Origin: Brevibacillus sp051967035
Lineage (GTDB): Bacteria; Bacillota; Bacilli; Brevibacillales; Brevibacillaceae
Direction: 5' to 3'
Length of the DNA stretch: 64,000 bases
Assembly (NCBI RefSeq): GCF_051967035.1
Contig: NZ_JBQCKK010000003.1
Coordinates: forward strand, 124,001 to 188,000
Positions 32,393-41,077 of the stretch are shown here, in pieces; within the stretch, counting starts at the first letter, position 1; each line of letters opens with the position of its first letter. The notes below the pieces were generated by a model, which was not told the origin of the DNA, ran no database searches, and was given only the letters and a program-made list of their open reading frames with translations. Both the position numbers and the translations under genes were made by a program.

Positions 32393-33289
32393 TTACGGAA
32401 ACACAATCGTCTTATTACCGTACACCAGCACCCGGTCTTCCAGATGCCAGCGGACGGCACGCGCCAGCACGGTACGCTCCACCTGGCGGCCGAGCTGCTT
32501 CAACGCCTCGACGTCCTCCTGGTGCGTGACGCGTTGCACGTCCTGCTCGATGATCGGACCGGCGTCCAACTCCTCAGTGACGTAGTGCGCCGTCGCCCCG
32601 ATCAGCTTCACCCCGCGGCGATACGCCTGTTCGTATGGCTTGGCCCCCACGAAGGCAGGGAGAAACGAATGGTGAATGTTGATGATCCGCATCGCGTAAT
32701 CCGTAAGAAAGCGCGGTGACAAAATCTGCATGTAGCGCGCCAGGACGATCAAATCGACGCCCGCTGCCGCCGCCAGCTGTTCTTGTTCCGCTTGCGGCTT
32801 GTTTTCCTTCGTCACCGGAATGCAGCGGTACGGGATGCCAAACGACTCCACCGTCTCCCGCATGTCCGGGTGGTTGCTGACCACAACAGAGATATCCGCG
32901 TGCAGCTCGCCGGACTTCCAGCGCCACAACAGCTCCAGCAGACAGTGGTCTTCCTTCGAAACAAACAGGGCAACCTTCTTCCGCTTGTTCGCTTCGACCA
33001 GGGACCAATCCATGCCGAAGCTGTCGGCAACCTGACCAAACTCCGCCTTGATCGCCTCGAAACGCTCCTGCAGGTTGACCAGATCAAATTCGATTCGCAT
33101 GAAAAAGCGGCCTGTCTCCGGGTCTGTCGTGTACTGGTCAGACTGGACGATATTTGCGCCCTGCTGAAACAAAAAATTCGAGACCGCCGCCACGATGCCC
33201 GCGCGATCCGGACAGGAAATCAGCATGCGCGCACGGTCCTTGTTTTTTTCCCGATACAGGTGCCATTCTCTCTCTGAATACAAATGCAT
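32393..33289 (-). CDS. purU: Formyltetrahydrofolate deformylase
   Basis: 298-residue enzyme that hydrolyses 10-formyl-THF to formate and THF, balancing one-carbon pools. An N-terminal ACT domain (about residues 18-90: LISCPDRAGIVAAVSNFLFQ) is followed by the formyltransferase-like domain with KKVALFVSKEDHCLLELLWR, LIVLARYMQILSP, the catalytic INIHHSFLPAFVGAKPY (His) and EELDAGPIIEQD (Asp). The ATG at 33289 has GGAGG 10 nt upstream; the longer frame is not supported. It is a single gene between the CRISPR region and topB. Confidence 0.95.
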   Translation of the reverse strand: MHLYSEREWHLYREKNKDRARMLISCPDRAGIVAAVSNFLFQQGANIVQSDQYTTDPETGRFFMRIEFDLVNLQERFEAIKAEFGQVADSFGMDWSLVEANKRKKVALFVSKEDHCLLELLWRWKSGELHADISVVVSNHPDMRETVESFGIPYRCIPVTKENKPQAEQEQLAAAAGVDLIVLARYMQILSPRFLTDYAMRIINIHHSFLPAFVGAKPYEQAYRRGVKLIGATAHYVTEELDAGPIIEQDVQRVTHQEDVEALKQLGRQVERTVLARAVRWHLEDRVLVYGNKTIVFP

Positions 33290-33746
33290 GGTTTTCTCTC
33301 CTCCAACAGCAAACAGCAAAAAGTTGTTTGCAATTATACCATTCCACCGCAGGTTTTCTATAGGCCATTCAGAGAGAAAATGTTCGTTTATCTATAAAAA
33401 TTTATTTTCTGCGAATCTGTTCAGCAAAAGAACACCCCGTCAGCGCCTGCGGATTATTTGATGTGCAACATCATATACTGTGCCGGACTATAAGGGGTAG
33501 CAAACATGTATCTGATCCCACATACCGGATTCAACTTGGAGGGAGTACGCTCTCTTCCGATTTCCCCGTGCAGCCGAACAAACTTGCTGTCCAGAGCATA
33601 ACGCGGCAGATACAGCCGTCTCTCATGGTTCATCTCCACGCGATTCGGCCCACGAACCCATAAAAATGCACCCCTTACCGTTCATCCGTCAATCTCGGAT
33701 GTTTCCTGGTCTGACGGTAAGGGGTGCACGCCAAATAGCTGGTGAG
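33290..33746. other. 457-bp intergenic stretch, topB terminator and a doubtful small ORF
   Basis: The left end is the purU promoter region. A minus-strand frame at 33454-33639 (61 codons) has only a GTG start without a spaced ribosome site and no recognised family, so I do not call it. The right end is filled by the topB terminator. Confidence 0.4.
33661..33728 (-). terminator. topB terminator
   Basis: TGCACCCCTTACCGT (33667-33681) pairs perfectly over 15 bp with ACGGTAAGGGGTGCA (33714-33728). An inner hairpin, CATCCG/CGGATG (33683-33688/33696-33701), sits in the loop. On the minus strand the outer stem is followed by TTTTTA. Confidence 0.8.
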
Positions 33747-35945
33747 CTACTCGAATGTAAACCTGGAGAGCGCGTCCTTTAACGCGGAGTTGATGCCTTC
33801 GTCGCTGTCCTTCTCCTGCGCTTTCAAATACTTCGCGACTTCCTTCTTGGACACTTTGCTGCCCTTTTCCTTTTCACGCCGCTCCTTGAACGCCGACAGC
33901 TTCTCCCTGTGCCCGCACGCGCAAACGAACATTTGTCCTTCGCCCTCGCCGCGCATTTCCAGTCGCTTGTGACACTTCGGACATCTGGCGTTCGTCTGCT
34001 TGGCAATGCTCTTGCGATAGCCGCATTCCCGATCCTGGCAGACGAGCATTTTGCCGCGCTTCCCGTTTACTTCCAGCAGAAGCTTGCTGCACTCCGGGCA
34101 TTTGCTTCTCGTCAGGTTGTCGTGGCGAAACGTCTTGTCGCTGTTTTTGATCTCCTGGACGACCTCTCGCGCGTACGTTTTCATCTCTTCGATGAAGGCG
34201 CGCTTGTGCAGGCTCCCTTTGGCGATGGCGGCGAGCTTTTGCTCCCATTGGGCGGTCAGCGTCGGCGATTGCATCTCATCGGGAACAAGCTCTAGCAGCT
34301 GCTTGCCTTTTGTCGTGATGTAAATATGCTTGCCGCGCTTCTCCAACAGGAAGCTGTTAAACAGCTTTTCCATGATATCGGCACGGGTCGCGACGGTACC
34401 AAGCCCGCCTGTCTCGCCGATCGTTTTGATAAGCTCCTTGCTCTCGTTCGCCATGTACTTCGCCGGATTTTCCATCGCGGACAACAGGGTGGCCTCCGTG
34501 AACGGCTCCGGCGGTTTCGTCTCGCCCTTCGTTTGGGACATGCTCTGGATGGCGAGACGAGCGCCTTTTTCGATCTTCGGCAACCATTGCTCCGCCAGCC
34601 CATCCTGTGCTTCCTCGTCTTCGATATCGTGGTCGTAGGCTTCCCGCCAGCCTTGAGCCAGCACGGTCTTGCCTCTGGCGAGGAACAGCTCGCCGCCTAT
34701 GTTTGCCTGAATCGTTGTCTGCTCGTATTCGAACGGAGGCAAAAGAACGGCCAGAAAGCGTCTTACGATCAGGTCAAAAATCTTGCGTTCCTTATCGCTC
34801 AAATCGCCGAGAAACACCGTTTGTTCCGTCGGGATAATGGCATGGTGATCGGAGACCTTGCTGTCGTCCACAAACGATTTGGCCGCCCTGATCGGCGAAC
34901 GCAAGATTCTCGTCGCAAGCGGCGCATACGGCTTCATCTGCACAGCCTTGAGCCTGTCTGGCAACGTCTCGACAATATCGGACGAGAGATAGCGGGAATC
35001 GGTCCGCGGATAGGTCACTGCCTTGTGATGCTCATAGAGGCGCTGCATGATGGACAGCGTTTCTTTGGGCGAATAGCCAAACATCCGGCTGGCCTCCCGC
35101 TGTAACTCGGTGAGATCGTACAACTGCGGGGCGTACGTTTTTTTGTGCGTGCGGGTGACATTGACAATCTCCGCGCTTTTTTCCTGCTTCAAAGCGGCGA
35201 GAAGCTCGTCTGCCCGTTCTTTGGAGAACGTTTTGACGTCCTTCGTCTTCTGATCTTGCCATTGCAGCGAAATGGCCTGCTCTGCCACGGCGCGCAAGCC
35301 GAAAAACGGCTTCGGCGTAAAGCGGCGAATCTCTTCTTCCCGGGCGGCCACCATGGCGAGTGTCGGCGTCTGGACACGTCCGCACGACAACTGGGCGTTA
35401 TACTTGCACGTCAAGGCGCGTGTCGCGTTGATGCCGACGAGCCAGTCCGCCTCTGCGCGGGCGGCAGCAGAAGCGTACAAGTTTTCGTACTGCTTTCCGT
35501 CCTTCAGGTTGCGAAAGCCGTCGCGGATCGCCTTGTCGGTGACAGACGAAATCCACAGCCGCTTGATCGGCTTTTGCACGTGCGCCATCTCGATGATCCA
35601 GCGGGCGACCAGCTCGCCTTCGCGCCCGGCATCTGTCGCAATCACAATCTGGCTGACGTCGCTTCGTCGCATTTGCTGCTTCACGGTCTGGAACTGCTTG
35701 TTGCTCTCGCGGATGACGACGAGCTTCAACGGAGACGGCAAAATCGGCAAATCCTCGATTCTCCACGCGCTGAACTGCTGCCCGTACGCCTCCGGATCGG
35801 CCAAGGTCACAAGATGCCCCAAAGCCCACGTTACAATATATTGATCTCCTTCCAAAAAGCCGTTCCCTTTTTTCTGGCACTGCAATACTTTCGCGATATC
35901 GCGGCCGACGGATGGCTTTTCCGCCAGCACAAGCGTTTTTCTCAT
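33747..35945 (-). CDS. topB: DNA topoisomerase III
   Basis: 732-residue type IA topoisomerase, similar in size to B. subtilis TopB. The N-terminal TOPRIM domain has KTLVLAEKPSVGRDIA and IVIATDAGREGELVARWI. The active-site Tyr is in AVTYPRTDSRYLSSDI; RVQTPTLAMVAARE and GLGTVATRADIMEKLF are also typical. The C-terminus carries two zinc-ribbon-like modules, CPECSKLL..CQDRECGYRK and CPKCHKRL..CACGHREK, then a charged tail. The start is ATG 35945 with AAGGTGG upstream; an in-frame GTG four codons earlier overlaps the ribosome site. It acts in decatenation and recombination-intermediate processing. Confidence 0.95.
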   Translation of the reverse strand: MRKTLVLAEKPSVGRDIAKVLQCQKKGNGFLEGDQYIVTWALGHLVTLADPEAYGQQFSAWRIEDLPILPSPLKLVVIRESNKQFQTVKQQMRRSDVSQIVIATDAGREGELVARWIIEMAHVQKPIKRLWISSVTDKAIRDGFRNLKDGKQYENLYASAAARAEADWLVGINATRALTCKYNAQLSCGRVQTPTLAMVAAREEEIRRFTPKPFFGLRAVAEQAISLQWQDQKTKDVKTFSKERADELLAALKQEKSAEIVNVTRTHKKTYAPQLYDLTELQREASRMFGYSPKETLSIMQRLYEHHKAVTYPRTDSRYLSSDIVETLPDRLKAVQMKPYAPLATRILRSPIRAAKSFVDDSKVSDHHAIIPTEQTVFLGDLSDKERKIFDLIVRRFLAVLLPPFEYEQTTIQANIGGELFLARGKTVLAQGWREAYDHDIEDEEAQDGLAEQWLPKIEKGARLAIQSMSQTKGETKPPEPFTEATLLSAMENPAKYMANESKELIKTIGETGGLGTVATRADIMEKLFNSFLLEKRGKHIYITTKGKQLLELVPDEMQSPTLTAQWEQKLAAIAKGSLHKRAFIEEMKTYAREVVQEIKNSDKTFRHDNLTRSKCPECSKLLLEVNGKRGKMLVCQDRECGYRKSIAKQTNARCPKCHKRLEMRGEGEGQMFVCACGHREKLSAFKERREKEKGSKVSKKEVAKYLKAQEKDSDEGINSALKDALSRFTFE

Positions 35946-36399
35946 CAGTGACACCACCTTACCTCTGCTTCAAGCTGCTGAAACGTTCTCATCCATTGTA
36001 GATGACAACGCGGGATACGCCAAATGGTTTGCAGCAGGCTGGGTCTAACGGCGGCCATCACTCGCTTTTTGTTTTCGGGCAAAAAGAAGAGCGGCTCTGC
36101 GCCGCGCCCCGGTAAGCGGTTGGGCCAAAGTCATCCGCTTTTATTTGGCAGATTCCAGTTCCGGGCTACCATTATCACAAAGGGGCCATCCACTTTGGAG
36201 ATCAATTGCAAGGCAAACTGTCCGCATAACCCAACTGTTGAGTCGGCTTGACATAGAGCCTCTGCGGGCATGACTTCTTGCGATGGGGCGATGCCAGCCA
36301 ACCATGCATCGCATGGCAAACGAGCCTATCATGTCCGCCCCTCCATGAAAAAGCCGCCAACGTAACCATCCGCCTGTTAAAAACTCATTAACACAAAAA
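35946..36399. other. Non-coding or decayed DNA at the left edge of the accessory island
   Basis: The left 100 bp serve as topB promoter region. Several overlapping frames exist at 36024-36440 on both strands, but none has a ribosome site or recognisable product. It is probably eroded insertion-sequence flank, given the transposase remnant immediately to the right. Confidence 0.4.
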
Positions 36400-36615
36400 A
36401 ATTTACATTCCCCTTTCCACTGTTGAATCTCTTCGTCCAACCCTTAGCAAAGCTCGGAAATCGTAGTCTTTGAAAAAGAGGTTCCACAAAGTTCTTCCGT
36501 ATCTGGGTTACTTTCCGGATTGAAACGCCTTGCACGACCATTGCCATGGGAGTCGGAACCAGTGCCTTCTCATGACACTGGTATCACTAAAAAAGCTCTG
36601 TTCCTGATCTAGATG
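36400..36615 (-). pseudogene. IS256-family (mutator-type) transposase remnant
   Basis: Read on the minus strand from 36615: SGTELF, two stops (TAG TGA, where family members read GAG CGA for Glu-Arg), YQCHEKALVPTPMAMVVQG, VSIRKVTQI, a one-base deletion, then EELCGTSFSKTTISELC, a TAA where AAA (Lys) is expected, and GLDEEIQQWKGE. Rejoined, this is the IS256-family block with ERYQ, VQGVSTRKV, TEELCG and KGLDE motifs. Only about 70 codons of a protein of about 400 remain; both ends are missing, and four inactivating lesions are visible. No terminal inverted repeats were found. Confidence 0.8.
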
Positions 36616-36635
36616 CAAAAGTAAATCAAGACGCA

Positions 36636-36803
36636 TCAAACCTTCTTATTCCCAAAAAGTAAATTAACAAAAAGGATCGCTGACAATAGCGCCAAGAGAC
36701 CAGAAATCGGCTCATTCTTAACATAGGATATGGTGTGCGCGAGAACATAGATAATAATTGTGAACATCAATACTAAAAACAGCTGGAGTATTTTATTGTT
36801 CAT
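36636..36803 (-). CDS. Small two-helix membrane protein (55 residues)
   Basis: Starts at ATG 36803 with a strong GGAAGGAGG site 8 nt upstream and ends at TGA 36636. The product begins MNNKILQLFLVLMFTIIIYV and continues LAHTISYVKNEPISGLLALL then SAILFVNLLFGNKKV: two hydrophobic helices separated by a short polar turn, with a basic C-terminus. A promoter TTGCAA-18 bp-TACAAT (36859-36864, 36835-36840) precedes it. No family is recognised. It is A/T-rich like the divergent secreted-protein gene, so both belong to the same acquired segment. Confidence 0.75.
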   Translation of the reverse strand: MNNKILQLFLVLMFTIIIYVLAHTISYVKNEPISGLLALLSAILFVNLLFGNKKV

Positions 36804-36834
36804 TACCGACCCCTCCTTCCTAAGACATGTAACT

Positions 36835-36864
36835 ATTGTAATGCCTAATCATCAAATCTTGCAA
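36835..36864 (-). promoter_or_regulatory. Promoter of the 55-residue membrane protein gene
   Basis: Minus-strand -35 TTGCAA (36859-36864), 18-bp spacer, -10 TACAAT (36835-36840), about 30 nt upstream of the start codon. Confidence 0.6.
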
Positions 36865-36896
36865 ACAGAGGAAAAATATACACAATTTGACAGATT

Positions 36897-36926
36897 ACAT
36901 TCTTATCTGATATGGTTTGAATGTAA
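36897..36926 (+). promoter_or_regulatory. Promoter of the secreted protein gene
   Basis: -35 TTGACA (36897-36902), 18-bp spacer, extended -10 TGaTATGGT (hexamer 36921-36926). The two divergent promoters of the island face away from each other with about 32 bp between their -35 elements. Confidence 0.7.
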
Positions 36927-36955
36927 AAAATTGTAATATACGGAGGGGAATTTAA

Positions 36956-38122
36956 GTGAAGTATGTAGGTAGAATTGTCGCTACATCTGTTTTAGGCTCA
37001 TTATTGTTACTTAGCTCAGCAACAAATCAAGTTTCTTTTGCTAAAGATTCCTTTGATGTAAACATTGTCAACGCCAGTAGCTTTGAAATTAGAGAAGATT
37101 TCGTAAACAAGAAATTAAAAAATGTCCATGCAAATATCAAGGAAATGGAGAAAACAGCTATTAAGGAGAACAAAAACTCTGCCCGCAGCAAAAGTAACTC
37201 ACCAAGCGTGCTGATTCTGGATCATTCGAAAAGTGTAGATGTACAGGAGCTTGCTGACCAATATGATTTAATAATGAATGTTGAAAAGGTAAACTCTAAA
37301 GACGCAGATTATAAGATATATTGGTTTGGGAAAAACCAGAATGGCGCGATTATAACTGGGACCGATCATATTTTTGTCGACTTAAAAGGATATAAAAAGC
37401 GTAAAAACGTAAACAAAAAAGAAGTAATTGAGTCCAAAATTGTTGCGGTTACAAAAGAGCATCTAAAGTTTATTGAAGAGAGTGATAAATCTGAAGAAGA
37501 TTATCCATCCCAAAATCTGGCAAATTATGGATGGAAGACCGTAGATAGTGACCAGGTTAGCGATCTCACACCTCCGTACGGTGATTTATACATGAACTTT
37601 AAAGCCAGGAAAGCGATAGACGCAGGCAACTATTATGCTATAGGTAATGTTACTGCCCACATTGTGCCAGGTGCATTTTTACTAGATGAAGAAAACGATG
37701 AGGACTACGAAGACTACGAAACGCTAGATGCAGAAATTAAAGTAAGAGGGTACGATGAAGATGGAAATAGCAGTACAGTAAAGATGTTAGAACACAAACC
37801 AACAAATGTTGGCAATTCAAGTTCTTCTAGCTATTCTATTGGCGGTGGTGCTGGCGGTTTATCTACTGGTATGACTTGGGAACAAGAGTGGGATGATTTA
37901 GATATGGAAGACAAAAGCAATACTTATGGCAGATGGTATTGGGATTTCTCAGGAGCTATCGAAGAACAAGTCTCCAATGTTTCGGGAGGCGCAACGTTTA
38001 GATTCCCTACCAACAATGATGCTCAAATAGACTTTGAAGCTGAGGTAAATTGGACTGATGGATGGTTACACGATCCCATAGAATCATCATGGGAAAGCGA
38101 TTATCTAGAATTTGATTTTTAA
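36956..38122 (+). CDS. Secreted protein of unknown family
   Basis: 388 residues with a Sec-type signal peptide (KYVGRIVATSVLGSLLLLSS, predicted cleavage near VSFA-KDS, about residue 30) and no lipobox, anchor or sortase motif, so probably released. A Lys/Asn/Ser-rich helical region (about 45-80) is followed by a mixed domain, an acidic stretch (LDEENDEDYEDYETLD, about 242-257), a low-complexity NSSSSSYSIGGGAGG linker (about 282-298) and an aromatic, acidic C-terminal segment with WEQEWDDLDMEDK, GRWYWDF and WTDGWLHD. Start is GTG 36956 with GGAGGGG upstream. Base composition is much more A/T-rich than the surrounding core genes. It has its own promoter and terminator. I do not recognise the family. 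Confidence 0.85.
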   Translation: MKYVGRIVATSVLGSLLLLSSATNQVSFAKDSFDVNIVNASSFEIREDFVNKKLKNVHANIKEMEKTAIKENKNSARSKSNSPSVLILDHSKSVDVQELADQYDLIMNVEKVNSKDADYKIYWFGKNQNGAIITGTDHIFVDLKGYKKRKNVNKKEVIESKIVAVTKEHLKFIEESDKSEEDYPSQNLANYGWKTVDSDQVSDLTPPYGDLYMNFKARKAIDAGNYYAIGNVTAHIVPGAFLLDEENDEDYEDYETLDAEIKVRGYDEDGNSSTVKMLEHKPTNVGNSSSSSYSIGGGAGGLSTGMTWEQEWDDLDMEDKSNTYGRWYWDFSGAIEEQVSNVSGGATFRFPTNNDAQIDFEAEVNWTDGWLHDPIESSWESDYLEFDF

Positions 38123-38197
38123 TAGGCAGGCAAGATATCTGCAAATTGACATTACATGTTACGAAAAATGAACTTTACTAGGAGAGACACTGTTGGC

Positions 38198-38220
38198 AAA
38201 GGCGCTTTTTAGCGCCTTTT
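38198..38220 (+). terminator. Terminator of the secreted protein gene
   Basis: AAAGGCGC (38198-38205), 6-nt loop, GCGCCTTTT (38212-38220): a perfect 8-bp stem with a T-tract. Confidence 0.85.
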
Positions 38221-38225
38221 ATCAT

Positions 38226-38458
38226 TTAAAATATGATCGGGGTATTACAGCAGTAATCCAATTTCGAATGGCTTCTGAGCCATTTGCAAAAACGACTGTA
38301 GACCGTTTTCCATGACCCATGACGTTCTTCCGGCAAATCTCGCCAAGCTGCACCACTTCGGGCGATCCTAAGAATGGGATGATCGCTCAATTTTGACGGC
38401 CGTTCGGTTTGATGGGGCGGGAACATGTCCTTAATTGTTCCCACCGCTGTTCACGCAT
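38226..38458 (-). pseudogene. IS5-family transposase N-terminal remnant
   Basis: From ATG 38458 the minus strand reads MREQRWEQL, then a one-base deletion shifts to KDMFPPHQTERPSKLSDHPI, followed by LRIARSGAAWRDLPEERHGS and WKTVYSRFCKWLRS. This is the DUF4096-type N-terminus of IS5-family transposases (DMFPP, RSGAPWRDLP, WKTVYSRF). Relative to the family a short NGILW-like segment is missing before IARSGAAW, and everything after the first about 70 residues is lost. It borders the right side of the A/T-rich island. Confidence 0.85.
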
Positions 38459-38467
38459 AGTATTTGG

Positions 38468-38488
38468 TTTTCAGACACATCCTGAAAA
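38468..38488. terminator. Possible tetR-operon terminator
   Basis: TTTTCAG (38468-38474), 7-nt loop, CTGAAAA (38482-38488), directly past the tetR stop. The stem is A/T-rich and short; support is moderate. Confidence 0.4.
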
Positions 38489-38490
38489 AT

Positions 38491-39162
38491 TTATTTCCCA
38501 ATTCCGTTCAGCAAAATATCGACCGTCATGGCAATCTGCTGTTCATCGCTGAACGTGGCATAGTCCTCTTTGTCCAGCACCTGGCGGAACAGCACCAGGC
38601 CGAGCATTGCGGACAGCACGGCGCGAAAGACTGCCTGGCTCGGCAGCGGACGCAGCTCGCCCGCATCTACCTTTGCCTCGATCAGCTTTTGCGCCATCAC
38701 TTTGGCATCCTCAAAGACGGTCGCGATCAGCGCTTCCCGAATCTCATCGTGGAAAAACGCCTCCTGGAGCAAGATGCGAATGTGCTTTTCGTTGGCGACG
38801 ACGAGGTTCAGGCGATTTCGGTACAGCTCCGTGACGATTTCGGCAAACGGCTTTTGCGCCTGCTCCTTGAAGATCTCACGCACGTCCTTCAAGATGAACG
38901 GCGCTGCGAATTTCACCAGCACGGGTGCCACGACGGCGAGCAAAATGTCTTTTTTCGATTTGTAATGGCGGAAAATCGTCCCTTCCGCCACTCCCGCCTC
39001 TTTGGCGATCTCCGAGGTAGAGCTGGCATGGAAGCCTTTTTCCGCGAACAGCTTGACGGAGGCCCGCAAAATATTGCGCTGCTTTTCCGTCATCTCGCTC
39101 TCGTCCTTCAGCTCTTCCACATATTGCAACAGGCCCTCTTCAAACGACGGCGGCTTGTTCAT
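38491..39162 (-). CDS. TetR/AcrR-family transcriptional repressor
   Basis: 223 residues. The N-terminal DNA-binding domain (about residues 22-70) reads MTEKQRNILRASVKLFAEKG, FHASSTSEIAKEAGVAEGTI and FRHYKSKKDILL, a textbook TetR HTH. The all-helical C-terminal domain contains many hydrophobics suited to a drug-binding pocket. Start ATG 39162; the GAGGAG site overlaps the permease stop codon. It is the last gene of a four-gene efflux operon whose upstream region has two copies of an operator-like palindrome, so negative autoregulation of the pump operon is likely. Confidence 0.92.
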   Translation of the reverse strand: MNKPPSFEEGLLQYVEELKDESEMTEKQRNILRASVKLFAEKGFHASSTSEIAKEAGVAEGTIFRHYKSKKDILLAVVAPVLVKFAAPFILKDVREIFKEQAQKPFAEIVTELYRNRLNLVVANEKHIRILLQEAFFHDEIREALIATVFEDAKVMAQKLIEAKVDAGELRPLPSQAVFRAVLSAMLGLVLFRQVLDKEDYATFSDEQQIAMTVDILLNGIGK

Positions 39163-39179
39163 ACGACGTTTACGCTCCT

Positions 39180-40319
39180 CTATTCGATCTTTTTGCGGAA
39201 TCTGCCAATGGCAACGGTCAAAATGACCAGGCTGAACGCGCCCATCCCGGCGATCTCTTTCCAGAGTGCCTCGGCGCCTACGCCTTTCAAAAAGATTCCT
39301 CGCAAAATTTCCAGAAAATAGGTCAACGGGACAAGCCCGCCTAACCATTGTATCACGGTCGGCATCGAATCGCGCGGGAACATGAACCCGGACAAAAGCA
39401 CGCTGGGCAGGATGAGCGCAAAGGCCATCTGCATCGCCTGAAGCTGCGTCTTCGCTACGGTCGAGATCAGAATTCCCAGCAGCAGCGTGGTCACGAGAAA
39501 CAGGACGGACAAGGCGACCAACAGGCCGATGCTGCCTTTGACCGGAACCCCGAACCAGGCCGTCCCGACGAAGAGCACGAGGCAAAACGAAAACAGCCCG
39601 ACGCCGACATACGGCGTAATTTTGCCAAGCATCAGCTCCAGCGGGCGAATCGGCGTCACGACGAGTTGCTCCATCGTGCCCCGTTCTTTTTCCCGGACGA
39701 GCGAAAAGGCGGTCAATATCATCGTGACGTTTTGCATAATCAGCCCGATCAGGCCAGGGATATTGAAGACGATGCTCTCCATATTCGGATTGAACAGCAC
39801 GCGCGTCTCCAGCGCAAGCGGCAGCGTCAGCTCGCCCATTCCCTGCTTTTCCAGCTTCTTTTCTTGCAGGGCGATCGCCTGGTGCTGCACGATCAGTTGG
39901 GCGTTGGACACAGCGGTTCGCGCGATGTTCGGATCGGAGCCGTTGACGAGAAGCTGGATGTGCGCTGGCTCGCCGCGGTCTTTTTGCCGCGTGTAGTCCG
40001 GCCCGATCACCAGCCCGACATCGGCCGTTCCCTCGTCCAGCATCGCCTCCAGCTCCCGGTAGCCGCCGACGCTCGCTGTCGCCTGAAAAATTTTCGTGTG
40101 CACGAACTGATCGACCAGCTCCCGGCTTGCGGCTGACGGACTCTGGTTCCAGACCGCCATGCGGATGTCGTTCACATCCGTGTTGACGGCGTATCCGAAC
40201 AAAAACAAAAGCATCAGCGGCATGACGAGCGCAATCGCCAGGCTGGGCCGATCGCGTTTGATCTGGATTACTTCCTTTTTGACGATAGACCAGTAGCGCC
40301 CCCAGACAAACCGTCTCAT
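39180..40319 (-). CDS. ABC-2 type exporter permease (YhhJ/YbhR-like)
   Basis: 379-residue membrane subunit. A first helix (about 22-42, PSLAIALVMPLMLLFLFGYA) is followed by a large external domain (about 45-175) and five helices in the C-terminal half, including NVTMILTAFSLVREKERGTM and the ABC-2 signature EQLVVTPIRPLELMLGK. Further on are LLSGFMFPRDSMP and VPLTYFLEILRGIFLKG. The start codon overlaps the upstream ATPase stop by four bases (ATGA). It forms an exporter with the ATPase and the HlyD-like adaptor; drug or lipid-like substrates are typical for this layout. Confidence 0.92.
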   Translation of the reverse strand: MRRFVWGRYWSIVKKEVIQIKRDRPSLAIALVMPLMLLFLFGYAVNTDVNDIRMAVWNQSPSAASRELVDQFVHTKIFQATASVGGYRELEAMLDEGTADVGLVIGPDYTRQKDRGEPAHIQLLVNGSDPNIARTAVSNAQLIVQHQAIALQEKKLEKQGMGELTLPLALETRVLFNPNMESIVFNIPGLIGLIMQNVTMILTAFSLVREKERGTMEQLVVTPIRPLELMLGKITPYVGVGLFSFCLVLFVGTAWFGVPVKGSIGLLVALSVLFLVTTLLLGILISTVAKTQLQAMQMAFALILPSVLLSGFMFPRDSMPTVIQWLGGLVPLTYFLEILRGIFLKGVGAEALWKEIAGMGAFSLVILTVAIGRFRKKIE

Positions 40320-41077
40320 CGCGCTCCCCCCTCCGCTACCTGCCGCGCTTCTTCGCGCCGCACCAGCTCGATGAACACGTCCTCCAGACTGGCCGCGCCC
40401 ATCTGCTCGATCAATTCCTGCGGGGTTCCTTCCGCAAGCAGGTTGCCGAAAAAAATGAACCCGATCCAGTCGCACGTCTGGGCCTCATCCATGTAGTGCG
40501 TCGTCACCAGCACGGTAATGCCTTGCTCGGCCAGCTCGTGAATCACTTCCCAGAAAATGCGCCGCGACACCGGATCGACTCCGGCCGTCGGTTCGTCGAG
40601 AATCAGCAGCTCCGGCTTGTGCAAAAGGGCGCAGGACAAGGCGAGACGCTGCTTCCAGCCGCCGGACAGCGAGCCTGCGAGTTGCTTTTCCCGGCCTGTC
40701 AGCCCTGCCATTTCGATCAGCTCCGCCTTTCTTTTCCGCCGCTCCGCTGCGCCAAGCTGGTAGACGCCCGCGTAAAAATCGAGGTTTTCTTCCACTGTCA
40801 AATCTTCATACAGGCTGAACTTTTGCGACATGTAGCCGATGCGCTGCTTGATCTCTTCACTCTGCGTCATGACGTCATAGCCGAGCACCGTTCCGCTGCC
40901 CGTCGTCGGCGTCATCAGCCCGCACAGCATGCGAATCGTCGTCGATTTTCCCGAGCCGTTCGGGCCGAGGAAGCCGTAAATCGAGCCTTTTGGCACCGTC
41001 AAGGTCAGGCTGTTGACGGCGACCCGCTCCCCGAAGCGCTTGGTCAGTTGCTGGCACGTAATGGCGGCGGCGCTCAT
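40316..41077 (-). CDS. ABC exporter ATP-binding protein
   Basis: 253 residues with a complete nucleotide-binding domain: Walker A GPNGSGKSTTIRML, Q-loop YMSQKFSLYEDL, signature SLSGGWKQRLALSCAL, Walker B LLILDEPTAGVDP and H-loop LVTTHYMDEA. LSGGWKQR is typical of the YbhF/CcmA-like drug exporter group. ATG 41077 overlaps the adaptor gene stop by four bases, and its own stop overlaps the permease start likewise, so all three are translationally coupled. Confidence 0.95.
   Translation of the reverse strand: MSAAAITCQQLTKRFGERVAVNSLTLTVPKGSIYGFLGPNGSGKSTTIRMLCGLMTPTTGSGTVLGYDVMTQSEEIKQRIGYMSQKFSLYEDLTVEENLDFYAGVYQLGAAERRKRKAELIEMAGLTGREKQLAGSLSGGWKQRLALSCALLHKPELLILDEPTAGVDPVSRRIFWEVIHELAEQGITVLVTTHYMDEAQTCDWIGFIFFGNLLAEGTPQELIEQMGAASLEDVFIELVRREEARQVAEGGAR

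Noticed and set aside
33454..33639. 61-codon minus-strand frame between purU and topB
   Set aside because: Only a GTG start without a spaced ribosome site, no recognised family, and next to the topB terminator.
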